NCBI GenBank assembly: GCA_010645155.1 | Contig: CM021323.1 | Coordinates: forward strand, 6,476,580 to 6,540,579 | From: Tigriopus japonicus | Lineage: Eukaryota > Arthropoda > Copepoda > Harpacticoida > Harpacticidae | Direction: 5' to 3' | Length of the DNA: 64,000 nucleotides | Shown: positions 1 through 13,166 of the stretch, one piece after another | How the letters are laid out: the number at the start of each line of letters is the position of its first letter | How positions within the stretch are numbered: the first letter of the stretch is position 1 | Program-made: the position numbers and the translations under genes | The notes under the pieces: model-generated | Database searches by the model: none | The model's input: only the letters and a program-made list of their open reading frames with translations | What the model was told of the DNA's origin: nothing

Positions 1-1925
1 AGGGAAAGAAAAAAAAGACTCGAGGCAAAACAGTCAGTCTACTTTCATCTCAATGCCGAGTCAATTGGTAAGAACAAGAGCAAGTAAGTCCAAGGCAAAT
101 TTGCCCCTGGATATTATCGGTCCATGCCACGGACACTGCCGAAATCAATTCCTCATCTATTACTAATCTGATAACCAAAATTGAACCAGAACAGCGTCGT
201 CATCCATTTATATTAAACCTTCACCCAGGATGGCTCAAGACTAAGCCCATGTGATCCTCTGCATTGCTTCTAAACGTTAACTGCCAACTGTTGGAAACTA
301 TGTCATGGACAGTGGGAGTTAGTTGTTACCCCAATTATGATCCAGAAAAATGTTGCCTTCGGACAGATGAGTTGATTTACGTCGTCGTGGTTACTGTAAT
401 GTAATACCGTTAATCATTTCAAAAGCTGCTCTAACTTCTGATGTTCTTTTTTTTCGTTCTTTCTTTGGAATGATGTTGAGACCAATCGAGATTGAATAGA
501 TGGAAAACCAGCCTTGATGCTTCAAGTTGCGAAGAGACTAAAATGCTGGCCAAGTCCTAAAATAAACTGTGAATTGGGTATTTATGGCCTTTCACACACA
601 AAAAAATCAAGCATATTGCACAGGCCTAGTGCCTTTACGCCAACTCAAAGTGTATACAGACACAAAATATATGCTCCAAAAGGTAAGATCGTGGGCCGCC
701 AATTCAATAGTACATGGATGGCATTACGGATCGATCCCAAATCAGATTTCATTATCAAAAGCCGAAAGGATCGAATGTCAAAACTTGGACAGGCTCAATG
801 CGATGATCGCTCCGTCGAAGAATGAATCTGATTGTGCGTAGTACAAATACAAACGCGAGGAGGGATTCAATATTGGCCATTGGCATAATGGTACTCTTTC
901 TTTCCCGCCTCATTCATGTTTATTGGGGCTCAGGGTCAATTCGTGAAACTGGATCTGGCATTAGAATCCCCAACTAGCCATATGTGCCTTGAAAACAGGA
1001 ATGAATACCTTGGTGGGTCGCCGTCATTCGTACCGACCATCAGAGGAACAAACACATGCTTGAATTAATTAATCCGATGTTTGCTCCATCCATCCATCCA
1101 TTCAGCCAGTCAAGCAAGCATATGTATGTATGTACAAGCCAACCCCCGCTTCTTGTAGTTGGACAGCTCTTTTGGAAGTCTTGTTGAGCACCTCGAGATC
1201 CCTTTTGTTTATTAATTCCACAGGCAAAGATCTGAGTTTACACCGTAGGTGCCAGCAGCCAGCTACAGGGAATTTGTTTAAGTACAATGAGTAGTACTCT
1301 TTCCTTGAATAGATCTTGGGCGTTGTCATAGGACTGTCCAAGAAGACAAAAGATGATTTCCGATTGCATCCAACCCACAAAAGCAACTCTGAGATTCCTT
1401 ACTCTCTGTCCATTTCTCTCTTGTCGAGGTGAATTTAGTTGTACTATCTATCTATCCACATACGTATGTGTGGATGGACGAGCAAAGAGGGTTGATCTCC
1501 TCAAACAAAAAAGGTAGACATGTGTCTGAACCAAGTTTCTCGGACTTTGAGACGTTTTCTCTTTGAATTTGCATTCCACCCAGGAAAAAAGAGAAGGAAG
1601 AACGCGAAAGAGGGCGAAGAAGAAGAAGAAAAATTATCTTTCTCGAAAGGTCAAGCGCACAAACCCATAATGACACTTCCCCCGGATTCTTGACTTTTTC
1701 CCCTCGAATTCAACTTCCCCCAACGAGTATGGCACACCAGCCGATAAATTCTAGCTAGCTAGACCTATTACTACGGACAAGTGTATTACTTGGTTGACCT
1801 TCACCACCCTGCAATGGATGGATGGAAAGATGGAAGAAGTTTGGATGCGTTTCCAAATTCAGGAAATGTTTTTCACACAAGTTCAACATGGATAATGAAT
1901 AATGATCCTAGCGAAGGCGACTTAC
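1..1925 (-). other. Intron 1 of GPCR gene (runs off left edge)
   Basis: This stretch lies downstream, on the minus strand, of the GPCR exon that ends at a GTAAG donor at 1925. I found no exon encoding the next receptor helices, so the remaining exons are probably beyond position 1. It contains low-complexity tracts such as CCAT repeats near 1090 and pyrimidine-rich runs. No other gene could be supported. Confidence 0.4.
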
Positions 1926-2103
1926 CCGCGATCCCGACCACGGTGAATATCGAAGCACACACGGCGGCAAAAATGGTGGCCGGTCGAGAAAAGTGGATCA
2001 CGACCGTCTCATTGAGGTGATTATTGGCAGATGTGGTAATCCCTAGAGGGAACGCCCCCTCAGTGGAGGGGGTGGTCCCATCAAACACAATAGGCTCGGC
2101 CAT
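1926..2103 (-). CDS. First coding exon of a class A (rhodopsin-like) GPCR, Tre1/Moody/GPR84-like
   Basis: The exon starts at ATG 2103 and encodes 59 complete residues plus the first base of the next codon. The N-terminus is short and Ser/Thr-rich with one N-glycosylation sequon (NET, residues 31-33). It is followed by a hydrophobic helix (about residues 41-60) ending in VVGIAG, where the strong donor GG|GTAAG interrupts the Gly codon in phase 1. In rhodopsin-family receptors helix 1 typically reads G-x-x-GN, so the next exon should supply the Asn. The residues before the helix (HFSRPATIFAAVCA) resemble the Tre1/Moody/GPR84-like group of insect and crustacean orphan receptors. That family placement is from memory and rests on one helix only. 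The protein would act at the plasma membrane. No downstream exon is visible in the window. Confidence 0.55.
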
Positions 2104-4600
2104 TCTAGATAGCGTTGGAATCTGTTGAAGTGCCAATATTTGTCCTCGACCAAGTCCGCTTGCGTCACTTTGGAAGCAAGGCAGTCAAGTCAATAAATAA
2201 ATCACACAGACACACTGACTGTTTCTTTAGAAATGTGAAACGCGTGAGAGTGTGAATTGCAATTCCCAGGCAAAATTTCGGGTTTCCTTCTAATCTGTGT
2301 TCTCACTTTCAGTTCATGGAGTCTTTGATGGTTTCGTTTGAGAAATGGTTTTGGTTTGGCGATCGATGGCCAACCTAGCCCAAGTTACCAAACGATGGAT
2401 GGATGGCGGCTTTGTCGCTCGAGGATCCGAATTTGACAATGGCGAATCGTGGATGGCGGATTTGGATCTCTTCTTCTCAAGTTGGCCTCATCATGACTAG
2501 CATCTTCATTAGTGGTTTGGTTGTTTTGAGAGCCCCCAAGAGCTGACAGATGAAGATGATGACGATGATTCTCCCCTCTCTCTCTCGCTCGTTCTTTCTT
2601 TCTGTCTTTTTTTCGGGTCTTTTCAGAATTCAAGATGTCTTCGGCTCACCTTGCTCGCTGGATCGACACTCTGATATGGGATTTGATGGATTATGCGACT
2701 ACAATTGATCTCTACTTTTCCCTTTGTGACTGTCGAACAGAATTCTTTCACGCCAAGAAGTTCCATTCCAGGCCCGGCATCACCTTGGATGGATGGACGA
2801 TGGAATCACAAGAATCACTTCCAAAAGTCAACACATCTACACATGCAACGAACTGTATTGTAGTAAACAAACACACCGGCAGTTAGTTTCAAGCGGTAAA
2901 CTTGAAAATGTCAACATGGGACGTTGTCATCCGGAGGAGTCTCGAGGTTGAAACGGATCTGTTTCATTGGTTAGCTCTTAGGGGGAAAAGTCAGCGATGT
3001 CCATAATGAAATCTCAGCACTTGTTCGTGGCCAATTGAGACATATTGTGGCCACTCTGCTCTCTTGGGTTCCAAAGAAGAGCTCAACTCTCGGTAAGGGA
3101 GAGATCAAGCATTTCTTGCTCCTTGTTTGTATCTGTGAATGGAAGGGGAAAAAACTTGAGCTTAATCTTAGCTGAGGTATAATACTAAAGCCAAGGAAGG
3201 TGTTATTCCGAGGCTTATTCTGGCACCCATGAATGTGTTTGAAATTGATCAGGAAATGAGCTCTCTTGAGTGAGCCAACGGCTGAATGGGTTTTAATGGC
3301 CGATAGCGAATGCCTTGCCATCATTTCTTTGTCACCTCAATTTTCATCTATCTTCATTCAAGTCTCATGGTGGCCTTCGATTTTTGATTACGTCCTAGTA
3401 CCTAAGTACATGGGCCTAAATCGTCCCTGAATTCCCAATGGCTAAGTGATTATTACTGAACATCTCCGGCGAGTGAAGTACTATTTGATCAATTTCCTTC
3501 CCTCATTCTAACAAGCTCATTAATTGACAACTCACCCGACACAAGGCAAGTGTTCCTCAGCAGGCCCAATTTGCTATTATCTTGAGACACATCATCTTCT
3601 CAATTCCCACCACCAACACTAGTGAATACTGGCTTATTTGGCTATCCACGGGATACTAACGACGTGCAGGATGTTTTGTTTCGTACACTACGTACTACGC
3701 TTATTCTTGAAAGCGTCCAGTCCACCAAGTCTGGTTCAATGTTCACTGTGGGTCCGAGGATCGGTGCACAACTACCGAAATTCATCTCCAAAACGTAAAG
3801 AACTGAGGCGAAAGACCGCTTTTTTCTCAGCTCTCGTTCTTTTCCCGGCGATCCGAAAGTTAAGCCAACGACGAACGGCGAATGAAGCACCGAAAGACCG
3901 ATGAGCAGACCAGCCTTTCATGTCTGATGATGGGTTTGGAAAAAGAAGGTTGAAAAGAATTGCTTTTTACAAGGGTTGAGGCTTCTGTTTACTGTCTATA
4001 TTTCATATGAGAATGAAAATAAGCAATATAATAATCATCAAATCAGCATGAATTTGCTGATTGCTGAAAAAGACTGATTAATTAAAGTGAATTGAATGGT
4101 TGAGTGTATGGGACTACGGACCAACAATGTAAATTCAATTATAGGCTCGTAATTTCAAATTCAAGCTAAAGAAAATTGATGGAAATAAAGAAAAACAAGA
4201 TACTCTTTTATTTTATCATTTTCTGTTGAGTCTCTCGGTGAGAGCAAAAATTTTGACCAGCATCTTATCTTGCATTTAGATTTTTCAAGGGTTTGATATC
4301 CATAAAGTTTAATGAATGGTTAACGAAAATGAAGAACCGAGGACTAAAACACACCGGAATTCCCTATAAACAAATAAAGTACTTTGCGTTCCTTGGGTTT
4401 GATCATCTTTGCAAAACTAGACTAACAAAGTATTGGCTCAACAACAACAACAACAATATCTTCGCAATAATCGCTCTTAAATGACACAAATGCAATAAAT
4501 AAGAGATATGGAATCGGTACAAATATTTTGTGAGATCCCCAGCATCTGCACAGATCATCGACGTCAATCAGTTGACAATTCTTACCGAGTGTCGACAGAC
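2104..4600. other. Intergenic region between divergent GPCR and alpha-mannosidase genes
   Basis: About 2.5 kb separates the GPCR start (minus) from the mannosidase start (plus). It must hold both promoters and 5' UTRs. Open frames here are short, disagree between strands and show no recognisable domain. There is a pyrimidine-rich run at about 2570-2620 and a CAA repeat at 4441-4455. I see no RNA gene or supportable small gene. Confidence 0.4.
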
Positions 4601-7600
4601 ATGAAAGGCTCTCTCCAAAGCATGTTGGCTTTATTGGCCTTGATCTGTTTAGTTTGTCCTTCAGCGATCCAATCTCGATTTGTTCAACCCGAAAAGCAAG
4701 GTCCAACTTGTGGCTATGAAAGTTGCCCCACTCCCAAAGAAGGTAGGCTTCTTGGATAATATTTATAACGTAGGGCTAAAAATTAGCAAAAAGAAGCCGC
4801 TTTAGGCGGAAGCTGGTAAATTTAGCTGTTAGGTAAAAGAGTTGGTTAGTATAGGCGACTTTTAGTGCTTAAAATCAAAGGGTGCATTTGAAACAAAGCC
4901 ACCATTTACCCAAATACCCAAAATTCAGTAATGAGTTTACTTATTTAAAACTTTGTTAGCTGATTGTGTTATCGCGGCTTTGCTGGTCTACTGATGACAA
5001 CATTCTTGACTCAATCATAAGTTCAAAGTTTATTTAATCGAGAGGAAAAATAGCCTCAAATCCTTCAACTTTTAGTTTTCAAAGGATGGCAAAAACCCTT
5101 GTGGGGAAAGCAACTACATGTACATAATGGGAATGACAATTTTGGATCCTTGTCACGCACACACTGAGTTTTTGGTTTGCCTTTTTTTTGAATGAAGCTT
5201 GCTCGCAAAAAAATAATGCTTGGAAATTTGTATAGTAAAGAGTATCAATACTAATGTGAATTGAGAGCGAGATCAAGTTGAATATAAATGATGGGATGCA
5301 AAAGGATTGCTCTCAAAAATCTTGTTAGCGAGCTTTAACGATTTTGAGATGTCCCTGCTCATCCAACTCAACTCATGAGGTGATGAATATTATTCCCAAA
5401 CTTGGAAGGAACGATTCAAGTCAGACAACTTTCACAAAAAAATGATAAGGCACGTATGGAGAACTTTTAAAGATGAAAAAAGTGTATTGTCATCCTAGAA
5501 TTTTGCTGTATGCATTTCTTGCTCTTTTGTTTGGAAAACGAAATTTCCTTGAAATGAGTAAATTTCCCGCAACTCAATCGTTTCATCATATTGAGATTGG
5601 TAAGGTAATTAATAGGGCTCGAACAAAGTTGTTAAATGCAACTTACACCAATAAATGCAATTTTGGCCATTCTTGTTAAATTTAGCAACTTTTTAAAATT
5701 TTCGCAACAAACAGCAACTTTTGGTATTTTTTGCCTCAATCACTTAAATTTTGTAAAGTTTTGTTCGAATTAAATATTTTACGCGTATTTCTTTGAGGCC
5801 CTTTTTAAATAATTAATATATATTAATTTCTAGAACTATTTGTGCGATGTAAAACTGAGTTCTTCGTGAAGACAAAGGTTAAAGAAAAGAGAAACTTGAA
5901 GACTAAACTTTCGCCCAGATTTTAGACATTAAAATGCCAAACTTCGGATTCTTTTAATGGTGGCACTTTTAGGCCACACACAAAAGCAACTTTCGTCGAA
6001 TTGAGTGCAACTTTTAACAAAAAACAGTGCAACTTTAGGGATAAAAACTGGAACTTTAAGGCAAAAAAACTGCATTTTAGGGCTAAAAACTGCAACTCTG
6101 AGCATAGAAAATAGCAACTTTATCCGAGCCCTAGTAATCAATAAGATATAAAAGCGTTAGTGCTTGAATCTTGGTTTCTCAGTCAGTGATGTTTCTGAAA
6201 CATAAACAAGTAAGCAAATGAAATGAAGATGGGCAGTATTTTGTCTTCCTTTTTTACAAAAATGATGAGTATAGTTTATTAATTTATTTAAACTTTGAAA
6301 TCAGGTTATCTGAAAATAACACCTTAACCGTTGCGACATTGAGATGAAATAATGCCACAGCATCTTTTCCGATTGACATTTTAAGTGCACAAACTGTGCA
6401 TCACAGGAGATTGTATCATAAATTTTGCATGGACCTAACCATGCCTCTCGTCCTACAACGTTATGTTTGTCATTTTGAACCAAAAACATGTTCCAATTCT
6501 GAACATGTTTCTGAGAAATGCTTTTGATACAGTGGTGTTACGTACCTTCATTTTTTTGTCATAAAAATGTACAGGATGCTCGACAAATGAAGAGAATAAT
6601 CTATCTTTAGCAATAGTTCATCTATTGACAGTGCTTTGATTAGGTCTCGTTTCAAAGGGCCTTTGAAAACGCACTTTCGTCCGTGTGAAAGAAAAATCAT
6701 CACTCCGAAGGGCCAATAAGAGATCTGAACCTTACATTTATTTCAGGCATGCTCAATGTGCATTTAGTGGCCCATTCTCACGATGATGTTGGATGGCTGA
6801 AAACTCTAGACGAATACTTCTATGGTGAGAAGAACAACATTCAACTGGCAGACGTGGAGAACATTATCGATACCGTGGTCCAAGCTTTAGCTGTCAATCC
6901 CGAGAGAAGGTGAGGGGGTTCGTGTTCAGTTTGCTCACATGTATCAAGGGTTCCAAATCCGACATGTGCATCTCCAAAGGTTCATTCAAGTGGAAACGGC
7001 GTTTTTCTGGCAATGGTGGAACCTTCAGAACGACACGACCAAGACCTTAGCCCATCAGTTAGTGGAAGAAGGCCGTCTGGAATTCACTGGAGGTGGTTGG
7101 TCCATGAACGACGAGGCTGCCACTCATTACTCGAGCATTATCAGTAATATGGCGGCAGGATTCGACGAGCTCGTCTCCGAATTTGGTAGGCAAAGCTGAC
7201 AAGAACAGCTCATCCTTTCATATCCATTCAGAATCACATTAAGCCTTTTGGAAATCCGTAGGAAGTTGTGGAGTGCCAAAGATTGCTTGGCAAATTGATC
7301 CCTTTGGGCATTCGAAGGAACAAGCCAATCTGTTCGCTCAAATGGGTTTTGATGGCCTCTTCTTTGCTCGAATAGATTATCGGGATCGAGCCGAGCGCAA
7401 GAAAAACAAGGAGCTTCAAGTATGACAAAGAGAGAGAGAGAGTTTTTAATGAATATTTCTAGACATGTAGTGCTTAATTGAAAACCCAGACTCAATTGAG
7501 GAGCTCCTTCTGTCCTTCACGGGTCATTAAAAAACTAAGGAAAAACAACAGGTCTTGAGTCTACAGGACATTGAGGTTCATCAATTGGGTCAGTAAACAT

Positions 7601-10600
7601 TGTGGGATATTACAATAGCAACCGAACAATGGGCTGTCTGGCTTTTGTTATCTCATAAAACCATACACGAGCATTGTTAACCTAAAATTGCCCATTATAG
7701 ACCTCATCCTTATTTAGTCATTCTCTAAGTAATGAAGGCTTGAATTTGCTTAAAAAGAAACCTCAAAGTAGATTGCATCAGGCTATGATAGTTGAAGCAT
7801 TATGTTTTCAATAGATAATAATATATTTAATGAAACTCGTGCCCTTTATGGATTCTGAAGTGGAACCACCGTTCCAGAACAATTTGTGGAGTTTGGCCTT
7901 TTTTGTTTCTCTTTTGAGCATTGTTTGTCTATTTTTGGAACACCTTTCCCAACAATGAAAAGAAAATTCTCCTTTGTATATATAGTGTATTGAAGATGGA
8001 ATTAGCTTTGATTCCCATTATTCGTCTGACGTTTTAGATGGTTTGGGAGGCTTCGCCAAATGGAGAGGCTGATGAGAGTGGTTCCATCTTCACAGGTGTT
8101 TTCCCCATTCATTACAGTGCTCCTCAAGGATTCTGCTTTGGGGTTGTTGGATACTGTAAAGATCCAGGTTTTACTCCAGAGAACTCGAATGAAAAGGTAC
8201 GTCCTTCTACCCCCTCCTCTACCTTCTTTATTAGGTGAAGTATAATTTCTTGCGAACTCTACTCAAAGCGTCTTGGCACCTAATTTCGTCACATAATTTG
8301 GCCCAGTGGGTGTACTTCACAAGAAGCTATAAGTTGGTCCATTTCTTTGTGCTAGGTTGTCAAATTCTTGGAACATGTAGAAGATGCTCGAGCTTTGTTC
8401 AATTCTGAACATATCATGTTCACCATGGGAGATGACTTTACTTATCAAGATGCTGTACCGTTCTTCAACGAATTAGACACTTTAATTTCACTTGTAAACA
8501 AACGTTCAGCAGAGACCGGGGTCCACGTGCTTTATTCCACGCCGTCTTGCTACTTGAAGGCACTGAACGAAGAGCAGAACCTCCTACCCACCAAAACAGA
8601 CGACTTCTTTCCCTACGCGAGTGGTATGAATATTTGAAAAGCATGAATAAGAATTTGACTACATAAATCCCTCCCTACTTTAAGGAGTAAATCAGTATTG
8701 GACTGGATATTTCACCTCAAGACCAACGTTCAAGTTCCATGAGCGTCAAGCTAGTGGATTTCTTCAATCTGCTCAACAAGTTGTCGCTCTGTCCCAAAAT
8801 GACTTTGATCAAGGCGAGATGAGGACCCTGGAAAGAGAGGTGGGCGTGGCTCAGCATCATGACGCCATCACTGGAACTGCCAAACAACTCGTTGATTTGG
8901 ATTATCATAAGAGATTGAGGTAAGAGACATTTTTTTCCAAAAGTTCATTAGAAAAAATTGCAACTTAGCGTAGATACAAAGAGTGAGAGTGGATTCACGC
9001 CACCTAGCGAACAATTAGAGAAAAATTACGAAAATGAAATCCATCTGAACACATCTTGAAAAACACATTTTGTCTTTCAAATTATATGCCTTCATTAAAT
9101 GAAATGAAGTACTACATAACGCCAGCCACTTTTCATTATGTTTTTAGTGCTGCTGAGCATGGTGCTCAAAATATCATGGGTCGTGAGCTCTTTAAGGAAC
9201 TTGGTTTGATATTTGATGAACCAAACCAACAATTCATGTGTCCACAATTGAATGTTTCATCCTGCCTTGTCTTGGATCAAGAAGAGCGCCTGGTGTTTAT
9301 GATTTATAATCCTAAGCCATTTTCTTCTAATGTGAATGTCAAACTTCCTGTCATGGATGTTCAAACAATTGCCATTTATGATGAAGAAGGCAATGAAATT
9401 GAATTTGAGTCCATTAAAATTCCCGAGCAAGTGAAGGAAATTCCTGGACGGATTGGTAATGCAAATTTTGAAGTCTTTTTTGAAGCCCAAGGAATTCCGG
9501 CACTAGGTAAAAAATTATTGCTAAATTGTCCGCCAGAGGTCACCCGTTATTTTGTAATCTTCCTGTCGCCCAAAAGGATATCGCTCGTTCTTTATCGATC
9601 AAAACATAACGCCAAAAACTAAACCGAAAGTTGCGATTGGTCGAACAATTTCCATAAAACAACTGCGAGATGAATTACCCGAAAATTTGGACATTTCCAT
9701 GAAATACTACAACTCCAAGCAGGGAGATGATACTCCAGTGAGAAAAAAACACTATTCAAAGTTTCTTTCTTTTGAACCTATGGTGGTGACAAAAGTTCTA
9801 TCCATCTGTAGGCTTCTGGAGCTTACATTTTCCGACCCGATGACGAATTCCCATTTGACCTGGATTCTGATCAAATTGAGAAGTTCAAATTGGACCAGTT
9901 GACTGAATGGAGAGTCAAGTTAAGCGGAAATTGGGCGTCATACATCATCAGGAAATTTAACAACAGGAACGAGTACGAAGTCGAGTGGTTGGTTGGACCT
10001 ATTCCAAGTTTGTACAATATGACAGCTTCAGTCTGTGAAATTCACTTTTCTTAATATTGGCAATTTTTTTCAGCGGACACTGTGGACAATGGGAAAGAAG
10101 TGATCATGGTATACAAAGATACAGCTTTGCAGAACGACGGTGAATTTTGGACTGATGCAAATGGACGACAATTCATGAGACGGATTAAAAATGAGAGATT
10201 TTCATACGAACTGATTGATGGCGACGAGGAACCCGTGAGCTCCAATTACTATCCAGTCACTACTGGTGAGTTTATTTATCATTTTCATCAGACCATATCA
10301 AGTTCAGAGGAGTCTAGCTTGGGCAAAGATCTTAGTTTTTGACAGAAAGAATTTCATAAAGATGGCAGAAAGGACATTTGAAGAGTGTTGTTCTTGGAAT
10401 TATTTTCGCGGCAAGTATGTCTCCATTAATTTGTGCTAGAAGCACCAATTGAGGCTTCAACACATGTATTGCAACAAAAACGTGAGAAAATGTGTGTTTT
10501 CTTGGCAATGATTCCACTTGTAACGTCAAATATCATTTTCGTCTTTCTACTTTGTGGCAGAAATGAAATTCTCAAGGCAAGCTTCTCTTTTCATCCAAAA

Positions 10601-11391
10601 TAGTGGAACATATCACATTCATATTTTTGACGGATAGCTCTAAACTAAGTTTCTTAAAACACCAAATACTTCTTTATCTTAAAGGTATTTTCATTCAAAA
10701 TGCTACTTCCTCTCTGTCTGTCATCAATGACCGAGCTCAAGGCGGATCTAGTTTAAACCCTGGCCAAATTGAACTTATGGTTCATCGGCGATGCTACAAA
10801 GATGATGGATTCGGAGTCGGTGAGGCCCTAAATGAGACCTTTGAAGGCCAACCATTGGTGGTGAGAGGCAAGCATTTCGTCAGTTTGAGCTCATCTGACC
10901 AAGAGGGTTCTTGGCGACGTCTTCGAATGAGAGAAGAGTTCCTCCGACCCATCTATCTGTTTGCACTTTTTGATGGGAATCTCCAAGATTGGCAAAATTT
11001 TGAGGGCGTCAAAAGTCAAAGTGCCTTGATCGGGGAATTGCCGGAAAATGCCAACATCTTATCGATGGAGAGACATCCTCGAGATCCAAATACGCTGATT
11101 GTTAGACTTGAAAACATTTATGGACCAGGGGAAGTCCCAAATATGGATGAACCTATCTTGGTGGACTTGGAAAACTTGTTTAAAGATATCCAAATCAATA
11201 GTGTGCAGGAACTTTCTTTGGGCGCTAATTTGCCATTGGAGGAGAGATCCAGGCTTCATTGGACCACTGTTTCGTTCAAGGCTGATCATGAGCCAGTTCA
11301 TCCAATGACCCGATCGGATTTGAATGAATACAAAGTGACCTTGAACCCGTTAGAAATCCGGACTTTTAAAATGACATTCAGTCACATCTAA
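4601..11391 (+). CDS. MAN2B1: Lysosomal alpha-mannosidase (glycoside hydrolase family 38), 12 exons
   Basis: Exons: 4601-4742, 6747-6909, 6980-7185, 7262-7419, 8038-8196, 8356-8623, 8685-8919, 9148-9506, 9577-9737, 9812-10007, 10074-10265, 10685-11391. They sum to 2946 nt, 981 residues, close to the roughly 1010 of the human enzyme. The start at 4601 was chosen because it gives a clear signal peptide ([20 protein letters not shown]...); an upstream in-frame ATG at 4508 would bury it. The GH38 zinc site is intact: H59 and D61 in HSHDDVGW, nucleophile D183 in QIDPFGHS, and H424 in [12 protein letters not shown]. The C-terminal beta-rich domains follow and end in [13 protein letters not shown]. 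The enzyme removes alpha-linked mannose from N-glycans in the lysosome. Distinction from Golgi mannosidase II rests on the lysosomal-type context around DDVGWLKT and DPFGHS. All intron phases agree. Confidence 0.95.
5613..6133. mobile_element. hAT-like MITE in mannosidase intron 1
   Basis: The left end reads TAGGGCTCGAACAAAGTTG and the right end, reverse complemented, reads TAGGGCTCGGATAAAGTTG, a 19-base terminal inverted repeat with two mismatches. The element is flanked by GTAATTAA (5605-5612) and GTAATCAA (6134-6141), an 8-bp near-duplication as hAT transposases make. No transposase is encoded. The right half carries degenerate repeats of a GCAACTTT/GGCTAAAAACTG type motif (about 5988-6120). 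Confidence 0.7.
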
Positions 11392-11400
11392 TCATGGTTG

Positions 11401-11406
11401 AATAAA
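11401..11406 (+). terminator. PolyA signal AATAAA of alpha-mannosidase
   Basis: A canonical AATAAA lies ten bases after the mannosidase stop codon. The short 3' UTR resembles other genes in the window. Confidence 0.7.
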
Positions 11407-11573
11407 GATGTTTGCAAATGCATTCCGGCGCTCACTTTTTCCTTGTTGGATATTTTCATTGTTTAAATTCACTTTTCGTAGCATTTGCCTGGTTGTCACG
11501 AATTAGAGTCTCATACAAAATCGAGAATTATTCGTAGCACTGTACGTTTGTGATTAAATTGTAATGGTATTGG

Positions 11574-11694
11574 GAGAGGCTCAAGAAGTTAGGGCTGTAC
11601 AGTACTCAGAGAAGGTATGAAAGGTATCTGATACTGTATGTTTTCAAGAGCATTCATGGGCTCTGTCCTAACCCAGGATTTGAGATCAGTTGTA
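11574..11694 (+). mobile_element. Fragment of non-LTR retrotransposon (LINE) reverse transcriptase, 3' part
   Basis: One open frame reads ERLKKLGLYSTQRRYERY followed by a segment containing VFKSIHGLCPNPGFEIS. Such LK-L-LYSL-RRRERY and K-I-HGL-PNP-F phrases are typical of the C-terminal tail of LINE polymerases in invertebrates. The frame has no start and runs into the assembly gap, so only a fragment is visible. It looks like a truncated copy, and the gap may hide the rest. Confidence 0.6.
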
Positions 11695-12049
11695 NNNNNN
11701 NNNNNNNNNNNNNNNNNNNNNNNNNNNNNNNNNNNNNNNNNNNNNNNNNNNNNNNNNNNNNNNNNNNNNNNNNNNNNNNNNNNNNNNNNNNNNNNNNNNN
11801 NNNNNNNNNNNNNNNNNNNNNNNNNNNNNNNNNNNNNNNNNNNNNNNNNNNNNNNNNNNNNNNNNNNNNNNNNNNNNNNNNNNNNNNNNNNNNNNNNNNN
11901 NNNNNNNNNNNNNNNNNNNNNNNNNNNNNNNNNNNNNNNNNNNNNNNNNNNNNNNNNNNNNNNNNNNNNNNNNNNNNNNNNNNNNNNNNNNNNNNNNNNN
12001 NNNNNNNNNNNNNNNNNNNNNNNNNNNNNNNNNNNNNNNNNNNNNNNNN
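11695..12049. other. Assembly gap (355 N)
   Basis: There is an unbroken run of N. It sits between a LINE fragment and an A-rich (AAAT)n tract, which suggests that a repeat prevented assembly. Confidence 0.99.
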
Positions 12050-12076
12050 AAAAAAAAAATAAATAAATAAATAAAT
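12050..12076. repeat. Poly-A plus (AAAT)n simple repeat
   Basis: The tract is an A run followed by five or so TAAA units at the right edge of the gap. It could be the 3' tail of the LINE copy that begins at 11574. Confidence 0.7.
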
Positions 12077-12441
12077 TGAAGAAAACAGCTCTAGGTATGC
12101 TCAGACAGTGTTTTTAAAATTGATTGACTCGTTACAAAATTATGAATTTGTTTTCAAGAACCATCCTAAGTACGCACGCTCTATTCTCAAAAAACATTCT
12201 TACTTTGAGTGCTAATTAAAAGGACTAATATTGCTGCAATTCATTATACGACGGAAACAAAGTGTTAGATATACACCTGGATTTTTAAGGTTATTTTTAC
12301 CTCAAGTTACCTTCATCGTCTCCTTTAGTCGCAATTTACCATAAAAATTCGGGGGAATCTAATTTGAAACAACCTTGTAAGGCAGGCTTAGTTATTCTTG
12401 AAGGACCGACCAAAGACCTGCCAAAAATCAACTTATTGATA

Positions 12442-13105
12442 TAAAGGGTGTCCAGGAATTGTGTACAATGATGCACATTTTTTTGTGAATTGTGCAGAAT
12501 TGTGCATGATGCACAAAGATGGTGCATCATACTTTTCCTTGCCATTCAGACCAAAAAGATGCTGCTTTAAGATTGAAAAAAATACACAATAAGGAAGTGT
12601 TTTAAAAACGCTTATCCTATTGGAAACCACAGTTTGAAATGCATGCCACAATATTTGAGAGGTTCAGAGCGTTTCAGACAAAGCAGGTCAAAAAGGTGTC
12701 TAAAATTCGTCTTGGAAGGACACTTCAATAATCATTCATCCCAAGGGACATCTAAATCTTCTGATATCAATTCAATATTGTTCAGGAGGTAAGAGGAACA
12801 ATCATAGAAGAGCCTTGATCAGAAATATGTTAAAAACTCAAAGGACTTATGTGAAGTATGAACATATTTTCAACCCTATATCAGAAACGCAAAGTGAAGC
12901 CGTGAAAAAATGAAAAGCACATGCCTTCATGTCCAGTCAAATAAGTTGAAGAGCTTAATACACGAAGTTTTAGAAAGGCATTCAAGATATATGCAACTGA
13001 ACCATAATTATTTCTGCAAAAGTATATTTTTCTCTAACGTGTCTATAAGCTATTGAAAATCTATTTTTTCCGATGCACCATCAATTCTTGGACACCCTGT
13101 ATTTA
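12442..13105. mobile_element. Mariner-like inverted-repeat element (MITE)
   Basis: The left end has AGGGTGTCCAGGAATTG and the right end, reverse complemented, has AGGGTGTCCAAGAATTG. They are about 640 bases apart in inverted orientation, each next to TA. This arrangement fits a non-autonomous Tc1/mariner-type element. No transposase frame is visible inside. The exact borders are uncertain by a few bases. Confidence 0.55.
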
Positions 13106-13166
13106 ATGTAATGAAGATGAATATAGTTCTAGAGAAAACAATCAAGGACTTTGCGTTTAATAACAT

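Noticed and set aside
2385..2633. Minus-strand frame full of Arg, Lys and Glu
   Set aside because: It is the translation of a TC-rich tract and has low complexity with no homology signal.
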